A DNA stretch of 64,000 nucleotides from Paenibacillus donghaensis (lineage in GTDB: Bacteria > Bacillota > Bacilli > Paenibacillales > Paenibacillaceae). Shown piece by piece: positions 41,182 to 50,470 of the stretch. The stretch spans positions 6,758,001 to 6,822,000 of the forward strand of contig NZ_CP021780.1 of NCBI RefSeq assembly GCF_002192415.1. The letters are read 5' to 3'. Under the pieces are notes generated by a model that was given only the letters and a program-made list of their open reading frames with translations, was not told the origin of the DNA and made no database searches. A program made the position numbers and the translations under genes. The number at the start of each line of letters is the position of its first letter. Position 1 is the first letter of the stretch.

Positions 41182-41976
41182 ATGGCTTTCACGATCCATA
41201 ACTTGAAGGATAACAACAATGTTGTAATTAAAGAACAGCTTGGCGGATTTTCGGTCATCGAATACAAAGAGGATTTAAGCAGTACCACCATGTCGGAAGC
41301 GCAAGCTAACTTCTTCATGAGCAAAAGCAATATGCGCAACAAGCAGTTGATGGTGGAGCTGAACAACAGCGAGGTGATGCTGAGCGCCGGAGCGATGCAA
41401 TATATGATTGGCAATATTGAAATGACCTCAGGCATCAAGGGGGTCGGCGGTTTGATGCGTAATATTATAGCCGGCGCGGCGACCGGCACCAGTGCAGTCA
41501 AACCGCTCTATAAAGGTACGGGAACGATCCTGCTGGAAACCACCTATAAATATATATGGTTAATTGATGTCGACAACGACCATATTGTAATGGAGGATGG
41601 CTTATTCCTGGCATGCGAAACTACGCTGGATGTCGCTGTCGCCGCACGCAAGAACCTGTCCTCTGCCGCCCTTGGCGGCGAAGGACTGTTTAGCCTCAGT
41701 GCCAAGGGGAAAGGCATTCTGGCACTGGAGGCACCTGTTCCTTCAGAAGAGGCCATTGTGGTCGATCTGCAGAATGATGTGCTGAAGGTCGATGGCAATT
41801 TTGCCTTAATGTGGTCCAACTCCCTCGACTTCACCGTCGAGAAATCGGGCAAAACACGCATGGGCTCTGCCGCTTCCGGTGAGGGTCTGGTCAATGTATA
41901 CCGGGGCACCGGCATGGTGTGGCTGGCACCACTTATGAATTACAGAAATAGTCTGTTTGATCCAGCTACACAGTGA
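41182..41976 (+). CDS. AIM24-family protein
   Basis: ATG at 41182 follows AAGGAGG; an in-frame ATG at 41131 has none. The 264-residue product belongs to the AIM24/TRAP-like double-beta-barrel group. It shows LMVELNNSEVMLSAGAMQYM, KPLYKGTGTILLETTYKYIW, GEGLFSLSAKGKGILALEA and YRGTGMVWLAPLM, the repeated Gly-rich strands of that fold. Bacterial members (YhbA/YdjO-like) have no established role. It appears monocistronic. Confidence 0.88.
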   Translation: MAFTIHNLKDNNNVVIKEQLGGFSVIEYKEDLSSTTMSEAQANFFMSKSNMRNKQLMVELNNSEVMLSAGAMQYMIGNIEMTSGIKGVGGLMRNIIAGAATGTSAVKPLYKGTGTILLETTYKYIWLIDVDNDHIVMEDGLFLACETTLDVAVAARKNLSSAALGGEGLFSLSAKGKGILALEAPVPSEEAIVVDLQNDVLKVDGNFALMWSNSLDFTVEKSGKTRMGSAASGEGLVNVYRGTGMVWLAPLMNYRNSLFDPATQ

Positions 41977-42064
41977 GATACCGGGCATCGTATGACCCCG
42001 CCATACCGTATAAAGAGCCGTTCGCCCTTAGCGATCGGCTCTTTGCTCTGCACAGCCCGCCGTG

Positions 42065-42378
42065 TTAAAGCTCGCCCCAATATACTTCCGTCTCATATTC
42101 AAAAAATACCTTGTCCTCTTGCTGGTTCCGTTCAAATAAGTGCTGAAGCTCCTTCATCATCAAATCGTAATTCAGAGCATCCGGGCAGGTGTATAGGACG
42201 ACGAACGCAGACGGCCGCATAGTCCGTCATAATCGAACACTTGCTGATTGATAAACTTGGCGATGTGCATGGTGTCCGGCTTGAACCATGGATGCACATC
42301 TGGTGATGTGGAATAGGCAAGCCATCCAGATGGAAGGATAAGTGAAGATCTGCCCTGCCAGGAATTCCTCTTAAGCAT
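42065..42378 (-). pseudogene. Methyltransferase C-terminal remnant
   Basis: The minus strand reads LAYSTSPDVHPWFKPDTMH, then IAKFINQQVFDYDGLCGRL, RSSSYTP. In another frame it continues DALNYDLMMKELQHLFERN and KVFFEYETEVYWGEL, with a stop at 42065-42067. This is the typical end of UbiE-like class I methyltransferases of Firmicutes. The SAM-binding half is missing and one frameshift separates the pieces. Confidence 0.6.
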
Positions 42379-42413
42379 TTGACAATCCCCCCAATTGTAA
42401 CTACAATGGTTAC
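42379..42413 (+). promoter_or_regulatory. SigA promoter with overlapping dyad operator
   Basis: TTGACA (42379-42384) and TACAAT (42402-42407) with a 17-base spacer. The dyad GTAACTACAATGGTTAC (42397-42413) covers the -10 box, so a repressor, perhaps of HxlR type as is usual for this gene family, would block it. It drives the gene at 42476. Confidence 0.75.
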
Positions 42414-42475
42414 AGATAGAATAATCATCTCAATTTCAAGAGTACAGGTATGTAAATCCAAGCGGAGGTGTCAAG

Positions 42476-43342
42476 ATGACTATTGCATTAACAGGAGCAA
42501 CCGGACAATTCGGTTCGTTTGTAGCAGAAGCTTTGCTGAAGTCGGTACCCGCCCATAATCTGGCGGTAAGTGTAAGAAACCCGGAGAAAGCTGCACATTT
42601 GAAGGCCCAGGGAGTGGACGTGCGGCATGGCGATTTCGACCAGCCCGAAACGTTGGATACCGCCTTTGCCGGTGTAGATCGGCTGCTGCTCATCTCTTCA
42701 GACGGCGACAATGACACGCGGATCCGCCAACATAAAGCGGCAGTGGATGCCGCTGTCCGCACAGGGGTAGGCTTCATTGTATACACCAGTGTGGGACATG
42801 CGGACGAGAGTTCCTTATTCCTGGCTCCGGTTCACCGTGCAACAGAAGAGTTTATCCGTGAATCGGGTATTCCGTATGCTTTCCTACGCAACAACTGGTA
42901 CTTGGAGAATGAGCTGGGCACCATCCAGGCAGTTCTGGCTGGAGCCCCATGGCTGACCTCAGCCGGAGCTGGCAAGGTCGGCTGGGCTACACGTCGTGAT
43001 TATGCAGAAGCGGCTGCAGCGGTGCTCAGCGGAGAAGGACGGGAGAATCAGGTGTACGAATTATCCGGCAAGCCGCTCACCCAAGAAGAGCTGGCAGCCA
43101 TTGTCGGCGGAGTGCTGGGCAAGGAAGTCCCGGTACAGCAGGTCGATGATGCCGCATATTCGGACATTATGGCAGGTGCAGGGGTGCCAGAAGCGGCCCT
43201 TCCGATTGTAGTGGCCATCCAGGCCGCAATCCGCGAAGGCGCTCTCGACATTGAGAGCGGCGACCTGGAGAAGCTGCTGCAGCGTCCGGCCACTCCGCTT
43301 GCCGAAGGTGTGCAAGACATGCTGAATTCACTGCAAGCTTAA
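42476..43342 (+). CDS. NmrA/QorB-like NAD(P)H-binding oxidoreductase
   Basis: A 288-residue atypical SDR. The N-terminus TIALTGATGQFGSFVAEALL binds NAD(P)H, followed by RHGDFDQPETLDTAFAGVD and YTSVGHADESSLFLAPVHRAT. The C-terminal part has NVYELSGKPLTQEELAAIV-like text near residues 195-215. It resembles YtfG/QorB quinone reductases and NmrA sensors, which are often induced by quinone or diamide stress. The promoter carries an operator over its -10. A strong terminator follows. Confidence 0.88.
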   Translation: MTIALTGATGQFGSFVAEALLKSVPAHNLAVSVRNPEKAAHLKAQGVDVRHGDFDQPETLDTAFAGVDRLLLISSDGDNDTRIRQHKAAVDAAVRTGVGFIVYTSVGHADESSLFLAPVHRATEEFIRESGIPYAFLRNNWYLENELGTIQAVLAGAPWLTSAGAGKVGWATRRDYAEAAAAVLSGEGRENQVYELSGKPLTQEELAAIVGGVLGKEVPVQQVDDAAYSDIMAGAGVPEAALPIVVAIQAAIREGALDIESGDLEKLLQRPATPLAEGVQDMLNSLQA

Positions 43343-43404
43343 GAAGCATATGGAAGCAGACAAGGCTGGCCGCTTGTACAGGCGGCCTTGCGCTTGTGAA
43401 GAGA

Positions 43405-43446
43405 CTGCCCTCAGGGTCCGGTTATACGGACGGAGGGCAGTTTTTT
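43405..43446 (+). terminator. Terminator of the NmrA-like gene
   Basis: CTGCCCTCAGGGTCCG pairs with CGGACGGAGGGCAG and is followed by TTTTTTTG. Confidence 0.85.
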
Positions 43447-43547
43447 TGTGAAATCTACAAATGTCCCTTCTATGCCTCGTAGAACTCCGCAGATATGATA
43501 TTCTAGGGAGTGATAGACAAATTTCTACAAGACAAGGGGGACTTCAC

Positions 43548-44390
43548 ATGAAATATTCCATTGGAGAATTCGCATCCATTCTTGGAGTAACGGCTGACAC
43601 CCTGCGATTATATGAGAAACATGACATTATCCGTCCGGTTAAGACTGAGCATAATAACTACCGCTATTTCAATGATCTGGATGCCCGAAACCTGCTCTCA
43701 AGCAGATGGTACCGGAGTATGCAGATTCCGCTCCAGAGCGTGACAGAGCTGATTAATGATGCACCTTCCAAGCAGGTGGTAACCTCGATTGACACCGCCA
43801 AGCTGCAACTGGAGGCAGAGATTAAACGAAGCACGATGCTGCTGGAGAAGATAAGCGAGATCCACGATGAGCTGAAGCTTATTAGCGAGTCCTTCGGCAC
43901 CTGCCGGATCAGGCAGATGCCGGGCATCTACAGAATTCAGCAGACGGATAAGAATCAACTGCTGCAAAAGGACCGTCTTAGAAGAACGGTTCACAGCTGG
44001 ATGGAATTGCTTCCCTTCACCTTCTATTCCTTCCTGATTAAGAACCCAGAGCATATCTGCGTGGACGGGGGGCTGGATTACAGCTGGGGTCTGGCGCTGC
44101 TGGAGAGCGATCAGAAGAAGCTGGACGTATGCCTGAACGACTGCATCGAATATCTTCAGCCTGCGGCCTGCATCTCCTCCGTCATCGTCACCTGCTGGAA
44201 GGAGAATCTTGAGCGGGCGGCCTTCCAATTCATGCTGGACTACGCCCGCGAGAACGGATATACCCTTACGGGCGATATTTACGGCAAGATTCTTTTTACG
44301 GAGCATGTTGGTACCGTTAACACAACATATCTGGAAATTAATATTCCCGTGAATCTGCCTGCGGAGCGCCCCCTTAACACTTTTTGTTGA
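43548..44390 (+). CDS. MerR-family regulator with effector domain
   Basis: ATG at 43548 after GGGGG starts a 280-residue MerR protein: YSIGEFASILGVTADTLRLYE, KHDIIRPVKTEHNNYRYFN, then a coiled coil and a C-terminal domain with YSWGLALLESDQKKLDV. No known ligand motif. It lies 131 bases upstream of the fumarate-reductase-like gene, whose promoter has a MerR-type operator (44422-44452), so that gene is its likely target. Confidence 0.9.
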   Translation: MKYSIGEFASILGVTADTLRLYEKHDIIRPVKTEHNNYRYFNDLDARNLLSSRWYRSMQIPLQSVTELINDAPSKQVVTSIDTAKLQLEAEIKRSTMLLEKISEIHDELKLISESFGTCRIRQMPGIYRIQQTDKNQLLQKDRLRRTVHSWMELLPFTFYSFLIKNPEHICVDGGLDYSWGLALLESDQKKLDVCLNDCIEYLQPAACISSVIVTCWKENLERAAFQFMLDYARENGYTLTGDIYGKILFTEHVGTVNTTYLEINIPVNLPAERPLNTFC

Positions 44391-44421
44391 ATAGTATGAG
44401 AAAAATTTCACATATAATTCA

Positions 44422-44452
44422 TTGACCTTGGTATTACACCAAGGTTTAAGCT
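44422..44452 (+). promoter_or_regulatory. MerR-type promoter of the fumarate-reductase-like gene
   Basis: TTGACC (44422-44427) and TAAGCT (44447-44452) are 19 bases apart, and the spacer holds the dyad CCTTGGTATTACACCAAGG. This is a canonical MerR site. The adjacent upstream gene encodes a MerR protein. Confidence 0.85.
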
Positions 44453-44521
44453 TTGGTCGTACTCAGGACGCTCCGGCAAAGAGAAATAGGAGTAGTCACT
44501 TACGACACAGGGGGAAAAGAA

Positions 44522-46510
44522 ATGCGCAAACAACCATTAACCAGAATGCTCATGTTGTTGCTGTGCTTGGTTATGATGCTGTCCATAATAAGCGGCTGCA
44601 GCAGCGATTCGGCCGAACCGGCCGCCTCGAAGCAGCCTTCGGCGGCTCCGGAGGCTACTCAGCAGTCCGCCAATTCCGGGGAGATTCCAGCATCCTATAA
44701 AGCGGGAACTTACAAGGCGGAGGCTGACGGCAAGGATGGCAAGATTCAGGTGGAAGTTACCATGGACGACAAGCAGCAGATTACCGATATCCAGATCATC
44801 AGCCAGAATGAAACAGCCGGTATTGGTGTTGAAGCGATGAATAAAGTAACGGATCAGATCCTCTCAGGCCAGACCCTGTCGATTGATGCAGTCAGCGGTG
44901 CCTCAGAATCAAGCCAAGCTATCCTGAGCGCTGTCGAAGATGCGCTTAAGCAGGCTGGCGGAGACGTCGGAGCGTTCAAATCCAGAACAGTTGTCAAAGC
45001 AGGCCAAGGACAAACAGAGCAGCTCTCGGCAGACGTAATTGTTGTGGGCGCGGGAGCATCGGGTGTGTCTGCGGCTGTCTCAGCCGCAGACAAGGGTGCA
45101 AAGGTCATTATTATCGAGAAAACGGCCACGATTGGCGGGGCAAGCAACTTGTCCTGGGCAGGTAAATTCTACAATTCATCAGCCGCTGTCAGCAGCGGAC
45201 TCAAGATCAATGTCGAGAAGGAAATCTCGGATTGGATTGTCAATAATCACTGGAGAGTGGATGCAGCGGCAATCCGTCAATATGTGACCCAATCCGGGGA
45301 AACCTATGATTGGCTGAGTCAGAAAGGCTACACAACCACATTCCTTAACATGGGCGGCGAACAGCTGCATATGCTTCCCGAATATGACACCCGGCAGGAG
45401 CTGCTGCGCGCCATGCTGGCAGAATCAGTGGAGAAACACGGCGGTCAGGTCATTACAGAAGCTACCGCCAAGAAGCTGATTACAGGCAGTAACGGAGAAG
45501 TGCAAGGCGTTATGGCCGAGAAAGCCGATGGAACTTCATTGGAAATTACGGGGACAAGCATTGTTATGGCCACCGGCGGATACGCCGCCAACAAGGAAAT
45601 GGTCCGTGACGCCTTCGGCTTCGAAGGCGTAAATGGAGGGCTGGGTCAGAATATCGGCGAAGGTCTGGAAATGTCCTGGGCAGCCGGAGCCAAGGTTCCG
45701 GACAATTTCGGCGGGCAAATGCTGCATCAGACACTGGCGAGAGCCACGGAGAAGCTGAAGACTCAATACGAGCCTTTTGAGGCCAGCTATCCGCTGATGC
45801 TTACCTATCTGCCCAACTTCATGAATGTCGGCTCTTCCGGGGCCAGATTCCGGGATGAAGCCTCCACTCTTTCTTCCGTAGCAGCGGCCAATACCAGCGC
45901 ATTCAACGGTCCCTACCATCTGGTTGTCATCTCCAAGTCCCAGATTGATGCTTTGAAGGCTAAAGGGATGAAGGGTGTAGAAGCACCTGCCCTGCCGGGA
46001 ATGCCGCCGGAATTCTACCAGCCCTTCGCGGAGCAGTTCACGCTGGACAATCCCTGGAAGGATGCCGATAAGGTGTTCGACTCCATGGTAGTTAACGGTG
46101 ACGGCTACAAGGGCAACACCATTGAAGAACTGGCCAGCAACGCCGGGCTGAATGCCGCTGTATTCACAGATGCATTCAACAGCTATCAGGAGGCGACCCG
46201 AACCGGAGTCGATACTGAATTCGGCAAGGCTAAGGAATACCTGCTCCCTATGGGAGAGAGTGGACCTTATTACGCCATTATAGCTGAGATCAACAATCTG
46301 GGTTCTGTAGGCGGATTGCTTGTCAATACTCAGTTTCAGGTGCTGAACGATAAACGTGTGCCTGTCCAAGGTCTGTATGCCGTGGGTCTGGAATCAGAAG
46401 GTGTGCTCTTTAATGATACCTACGTCGGAAACGGTGTCGGGATCGGCTACTCCTTCACTTCCGGGCGTCTGGGCGGTGAGGACGCAGCAGCCCACGCTCT
46501 GGCGAAGTAA
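44522..46510 (+). CDS. FAD-dependent fumarate-reductase-like lipoprotein with FMN-binding domain
   Basis: ATG at 44522 follows GGGGGAAAAG. The 662-residue product has a lipoprotein signal (LMLLLCLVMMLSIISGCSS). An FMN-binding domain follows (YKAGTYKAEADGKDGKIQVE, IDAVSGASESSQAIL), then a flavocytochrome-c-type FAD domain. The FAD domain has VIVVGAGASGVSAAVSAADKG, IIIEKTATIGGASNLSWAG and a C-terminal GVGIGYSFTSGRLGGEDAA. It probably reduces an unsaturated acid (fumarate, urocanate or acrylate type) outside the membrane, with electrons passing via FMN. MerR control suggests substrate induction. Confidence 0.88.
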   Translation: MRKQPLTRMLMLLLCLVMMLSIISGCSSDSAEPAASKQPSAAPEATQQSANSGEIPASYKAGTYKAEADGKDGKIQVEVTMDDKQQITDIQIISQNETAGIGVEAMNKVTDQILSGQTLSIDAVSGASESSQAILSAVEDALKQAGGDVGAFKSRTVVKAGQGQTEQLSADVIVVGAGASGVSAAVSAADKGAKVIIIEKTATIGGASNLSWAGKFYNSSAAVSSGLKINVEKEISDWIVNNHWRVDAAAIRQYVTQSGETYDWLSQKGYTTTFLNMGGEQLHMLPEYDTRQELLRAMLAESVEKHGGQVITEATAKKLITGSNGEVQGVMAEKADGTSLEITGTSIVMATGGYAANKEMVRDAFGFEGVNGGLGQNIGEGLEMSWAAGAKVPDNFGGQMLHQTLARATEKLKTQYEPFEASYPLMLTYLPNFMNVGSSGARFRDEASTLSSVAAANTSAFNGPYHLVVISKSQIDALKAKGMKGVEAPALPGMPPEFYQPFAEQFTLDNPWKDADKVFDSMVVNGDGYKGNTIEELASNAGLNAAVFTDAFNSYQEATRTGVDTEFGKAKEYLLPMGESGPYYAIIAEINNLGSVGGLLVNTQFQVLNDKRVPVQGLYAVGLESEGVLFNDTYVGNGVGIGYSFTSGRLGGEDAAAHALAK

Positions 46511-46549
46511 ATACTGTAACATTTCTAGGCTCCGGTAAGGGGGCCAACG

Positions 46550-46578
46550 AAAAGGGGAGCCTTAGGGTTCCCCTTTTT
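46550..46578 (+). terminator. Terminator between the reductase and LuxR fragment
   Basis: AAAAGGGGAGCC and GGTTCCCCTTTTTT form a strong stem, usable in both directions. Confidence 0.85.
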
Positions 46579-46913
46579 TAAGTGTCCGTAGGCGATTGTA
46601 ACGGTAAACTTCCCTTGCGCTGGGAGAGGATTTGGGGTATATGCAATTCCCGCAATACAGGGAGGATCTCCTGCACACTGTTTTTGTTGAATTTCTTCAG
46701 AATACTGTTGATCTGGGATTTCAGCGTAGACGGCTCTACATGACGTACACGGCAAATATCCTGGCGGCTGTAGTCCTTCATAAGCAGATCCAGCACCTCC
46801 AGTTCGGTGGGCGTAAGTTTGGTCAGAATATGAAAATTATGGAGCAGGCTGTCTTCGGATGTCTTGATCCGTTTGAATTTCCGGGTGATCTTGCCCGCGA
46901 TGTTGGAATACAA
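46578..46913 (-). pseudogene. LuxR-type regulator, C-terminal fragment
   Basis: The 111-residue frame contains LTKLTPTELEVLDLLMKDYSR, QDICRVRHVEPSTLKSQINSI, the LuxR/NarL helix-turn-helix, after a short charged lead (GKITRKFKRIKTSEDSLL). No receiver or sensor domain is present. At about 46910 the sequence turns into the C-terminal remnant of a rightward dehydrogenase, so both 5' parts are deleted. Confidence 0.6.
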
Positions 46914-47090
46914 GAATCATCTGATAGCGCTTGGCATTGCCGGACTCCGGCTGAAGAAATGGGCATGGCTGTGCCAGGCCTGTCGCTGGCGGAGCAGATG
47001 TACCAGAAGCTCGCGCTTCTGGGCTATGAGGATAAAAGGACACAAGTGCTGTATCAATACTGGCCTCCAGACCGCAAGACTCATGAATGA
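46905..47090 (+). pseudogene. Hydroxyisobutyrate-dehydrogenase-like C-terminal remnant
   Basis: The tail EEMGMAVPGLSLAEQMYQKLA, then LLGYEDKRTQVLYQYW is the end of a beta-hydroxyacid dehydrogenase (3-hydroxyisobutyrate/6-phosphogluconate type). A frameshift lies just before it (LIALGIAGLRL in another frame). NAD-binding and catalytic parts are missing. Confidence 0.6.
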
Positions 47091-47160
47091 GCATGTACAG
47101 GTATAACCTGCATTGTTTCTGCACCTCAAGAACGGAGCCATACCAACGCATTTCCTGCCC

Positions 47161-47350
47161 CTAACTGTATTTAGTACAGCTATTAGGTCAATATTTCCGC
47201 CAAAAACGAGTTTAGTTGTATTCCGTACAGCTATTATTCTCCCAAACGCCGCTGCACGTCAAAATGAGGGCATGTAACTGTACCGAATACAGTTACATGC
47301 CCTCTAGCCGCCTAATCCGCTAATATAGCTGTACGAAATACACTTACGAC
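47161..47350. repeat. Variant four-palindrome repeat (same spacing, different arms)
   Basis: Four quasi-palindromes such as TAACTGTATTTAGTACAGCTA and GTAACTGTACCGAATACAGT then TAC are centred near 47174, 47223, 47285 and 47335 (spacing 49, 62, 50). This equals copies 1-3 (50, 61, 51), but both arms have changed together, from TTAGTTGC/GCATCTAA to TAGCTGTA/TACAGTTA. No CCTAAGTAGTAAC end is seen. Confidence 0.7.
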
Positions 47351-47543
47351 CTCCGCTATCCCCTTCTCATTGTGGCAAATAGAACCTCTGATCCACAAGG
47401 CTGTTTACCCGACCACAAAATCTGCATATCTCTCTAAAAACATTGTATTCTTCACAGGCAAATTATATATTAAAAACATGATATAAGACCTTAGACCCAC
47501 ATAATTTCTTGAATTACTAATAATAGCAAGAAGGTGTAATATA

Positions 47544-49208
47544 TTGGGGTTAGCACCATGGATTGATTTGATTCTGTGCTTTATGTTGTTTGCTTTGCTT
47601 CTATACATGTTTGTTTCCGTTACGATCACGAACCTGCACAAGGTGTATCTGGGTTTCCACATCTCCATGATGCTATGGCCCTATTGCCAGTTCGCCATAA
47701 AAACCATAGAAAACCCGACGTACCAGTTGTTTTATGTGAAGCTTGCCTTTGTGGATGCTGCTCTCCTGACTACCGGCTTTATTTGGTTCACGATTCTTCT
47801 TACCGGCCAATCGCAATTTCTGCGCCAAAAAGTGTTGATTGGACTGTTTGTGCCTGCACTTTTAACATCGCTGGGAGTGATATTTAATCCAAACGGCTGG
47901 TTCGTCCGTCCTGTGAACGGCGGGTATATCGAAAGAACCTATGGACCTATTTTCTGGGTCAATATATCCATTCTCATTGTACATGCCATAGTTTCGCTGT
48001 ATATCATCTATATCGCACTGGTGTCCGATCAGGCTCCCCGGATCAAGAATCAGGTCATCTTCATGCTCAAAGGCATTGTGGCGGTGACGGCCTGCGTTAT
48101 GGCGGATATATTCCTGAATGTGGTCTTGGACGATTATCTGCCGGTCATCCCGGGGATGACTTCTCTTGGCATCTTACTCTCTGCTATCTTTTTCGTGATT
48201 ACCATTAACCGTGACAAGGTATTTGATATTGTAACCATCGCGCATCAGGATATTATTGATACGATGGAATATGGGATTCTAGTGCTTGATGATCATGAAA
48301 TCGTGATCGAAGTTAATCAATCTCTGACTCCTCTTTTACAGTTGCAGATCGGTGACTGCTTCGACATGGCAGGTATCTTACGTTATACCACTGCCACCCT
48401 CCAATCCTTCCTGGACAGTTACCGGGAACGCCCACTGGAGACCGCTGAAATCGAGCTGCTCCTTCCTGCGATCGGGCGGTATATTCACATTCATGCTGCA
48501 CCTATCCTGGTTAGCGGCAGCCGGGTTGGACGGATCGTCACCTTTCAGGATATCACCGAGCTGCGGCGGTTGATTAATGAGACGAATCAGCAGAATATCA
48601 GTCTGCAGGAAAGAAATGAATCCTTGATCAGGGTACAAGCCGAGCTGTTCGAGACCAATCACAAGCTCCAGAAAATGGCCATAACCGACAGCCTGACAGG
48701 CTGCTATAATCGTCATTATTTGACCCAACAGCTGGAGAATGAGCTTATGAAGAACAGGGAGTCTCACAAGCCCTTTGCCATTCTGCTGCTGGACATCGAT
48801 TTCTTCAAATCGGTTAATGATCACTACGGTCATCTGGCAGGCGATGCTGTAATTTGCGGTACAGTCGAGGTTCTGAAGCGAACGCTGCGGCACACTGATA
48901 TTCTGGCACGTTATGGCGGAGAGGAATTCATCATCTACTTGCCCAATACAGAGCATGCAGAAGCGCAGCTCATAGCGGAGCAAGTCAAAGCCAGCATAGA
49001 ATCGAATAGGATGGTTATCGAAAATATAGATCAGCCTCTATCGGTTACCATCAGTATTGGACTATTAGCGATCCATGATTTCTCAGCCGATACCGCCAGG
49101 CAAGCTACAAGCTACCTGAATGATCTGTTCAAATCAGTTGATAAAGCCCTATACGAAGCCAAACATGAAGGCCGCAACCGCATTGTATATAGTAAAGGCC
49201 ACCCTTAA
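47544..49208 (+). CDS. Membrane diguanylate cyclase (7TM, PAS, GGDEF)
   Basis: A 554-residue, TTG-started protein behind AAGGTG. About seven membrane helices fill residues 1-220, as in the 7TM sensor of some histidine kinases. A PAS-like domain follows (DIIDTMEYGILVLDDHEIVIE), then a coiled coil and a C-terminal GGDEF domain. The active site is GGEEF at about residues 458-462, with the metal-binding LLLDIDFFKSVNDHYGH. The inhibitory I-site RHTD lies five residues before it. It should make cyclic di-GMP with product inhibition. Monocistronic. Confidence 0.92.
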   Translation: MGLAPWIDLILCFMLFALLLYMFVSVTITNLHKVYLGFHISMMLWPYCQFAIKTIENPTYQLFYVKLAFVDAALLTTGFIWFTILLTGQSQFLRQKVLIGLFVPALLTSLGVIFNPNGWFVRPVNGGYIERTYGPIFWVNISILIVHAIVSLYIIYIALVSDQAPRIKNQVIFMLKGIVAVTACVMADIFLNVVLDDYLPVIPGMTSLGILLSAIFFVITINRDKVFDIVTIAHQDIIDTMEYGILVLDDHEIVIEVNQSLTPLLQLQIGDCFDMAGILRYTTATLQSFLDSYRERPLETAEIELLLPAIGRYIHIHAAPILVSGSRVGRIVTFQDITELRRLINETNQQNISLQERNESLIRVQAELFETNHKLQKMAITDSLTGCYNRHYLTQQLENELMKNRESHKPFAILLLDIDFFKSVNDHYGHLAGDAVICGTVEVLKRTLRHTDILARYGGEEFIIYLPNTEHAEAQLIAEQVKASIESNRMVIENIDQPLSVTISIGLLAIHDFSADTARQATSYLNDLFKSVDKALYEAKHEGRNRIVYSKGHP

Positions 49209-49222
49209 GGTGGCCTTGGGCA

Positions 49223-49495
49223 TCAACTCTTCTTACGCTGAACAGGAATCCAGACCTCATCAGATGGCAAGGTTCTCATCAGCAGCTGAGACGAACACGG
49301 ATATTTGCTTAAGGCGCTACGAATGCTGCCGGTACAATGATACAGCTGTTCTTTCCAATCGCCCTCCAGCTCTGCCGCCTGCAGCGCTTCCTTCGCCACC
49401 TCATTGGCAAGTGTCTGGAAGATGCTCTGCTTGCTTTTGATTAATCTTACACCGTTAGTTTGAATATTTATTATCGTGGTTTCGAAGAATACCAC
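49223..49495 (-). pseudogene. TetR-family C-terminal fragment
   Basis: The 90-residue frame resembles the C-terminal ligand domain of TetR regulators: LANEVAKEALQAAELEGDWKE, then SIRSALSKYPCSSQLLMRTL. The N-terminal helix-turn-helix is missing; the first 20 residues are not TetR-like. It abuts a PEP-synthase fragment, so a deletion probably joined them. Confidence 0.5.
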
Positions 49496-49565
49496 TCCCA
49501 GTCTATGAAGGAGACTATATCATATCCAGCTATACTAAGCCGTTAAGTGAACTGAGTAAGGATTC

Positions 49566-49815
49566 ATGGCCACTCAGGCCATCTCTTATAGAAAGAGCAT
49601 GGATTTCGAACATCTTAAGGTAGATCTGGCGGTTGTCGTTCAGGCTATGATCCCTGCGGAAGCTGCGGGTGTCATGTTTACTGCCAACCCTGTGAATGAG
49701 AACACCGAGGAAGTCATGATCAGTGCCGGATATGGCCTTGGTGAAGCGGTGGTCAGCGGTCTTATCACTCCCGAGCTGCTGGGTCCCGAGGATAAGATTA
49801 TTTATCAGGGGGTAA
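49566..49815 (+). pseudogene. PEP synthase/rifampicin phosphotransferase fragment
   Basis: AISYRKSMDFEHLKVDLAVVV, QAMIPAEAAGVMFTANPVNEN, then EEVMISAGYGLGEAVVSGLIT is the ATP-binding domain of PEP synthase-like enzymes, including rifamycin phosphotransferases. Only about 80 of some 860 residues remain. The swivelling His domain and PEP domain are absent. Confidence 0.7.
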
Positions 49816-49947
49816 AGGTTTTTTTCGAGGTACAACGTTTAAAGAGGAGTAATATACATATACTGAAATTAAAGTTCCAAAGGTTCTATTGGTTCCTTCG
49901 TTTCTGGGAATTTATATGCTAATATGGAGGTGAGGAGGTTGGTCGAT

Positions 49948-50451
49948 ATGTCTAAAGTTCTAAAATATGTAACTCTACCGCAAATGACTGAACGACGTCT
50001 GAACAGCGAAGCTGAAATTACACTTGCAAAAATAAGACTGCTTCAATCTGAACTGCGTCTTCGAGAAGCACAAATCGTACCGCTTCTTTCAGAAGAAACC
50101 CTTAGAGAAGTCGACGAATCCATTCATTCGCTTCATCCAACAACCCTCTTTGACTCTACATCTGAAACTCCAAGCGTTCCGGATTATCTATCTGTTCGTG
50201 ACGTTAGCAAACTCACGGGCCTAGTTCCTCAAGTTGTACGTCGTCATTGTGCAAACGGCAAATGGGAAGCTGAACAGGTAGCTGGTCAGAATAGTACCTG
50301 GAGAATTAAACCGGAACCATTTATGAAGCTCTCGAACTGGGAGGCTTTTGTAAGGGATAGAACAGAAGGGATAGAGAGTTCAAAAAAAATTGCCGATCAT
50401 GCTCTGGCACTTTGGGATAACGAGGGTCCTACCGATTATGGCAGCACATAA
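49948..50451 (+). CDS. Antitoxin-like DNA-binding protein (excisionase-type wHTH)
   Basis: ATG at 49948 is seven bases after GGAGG. The 167-residue product begins with a helical segment (EITLAKIRLLQSELRLREAQI). A MerR/excisionase-like winged helix follows (YLSVRDVSKLTGLVPQVVRRH, CANGKWEAEQVAGQNSTWRI), then an acidic tail. It lies 20 bases before a PIN-domain gene, so it is probably the antitoxin and autorepressor. This is not one of the usual VapB types (AbrB, RHH, Phd). Confidence 0.7.
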   Translation: MSKVLKYVTLPQMTERRLNSEAEITLAKIRLLQSELRLREAQIVPLLSEETLREVDESIHSLHPTTLFDSTSETPSVPDYLSVRDVSKLTGLVPQVVRRHCANGKWEAEQVAGQNSTWRIKPEPFMKLSNWEAFVRDRTEGIESSKKIADHALALWDNEGPTDYGST

Positions 50452-50470
50452 GGAGGGAATCAAGGAATAA

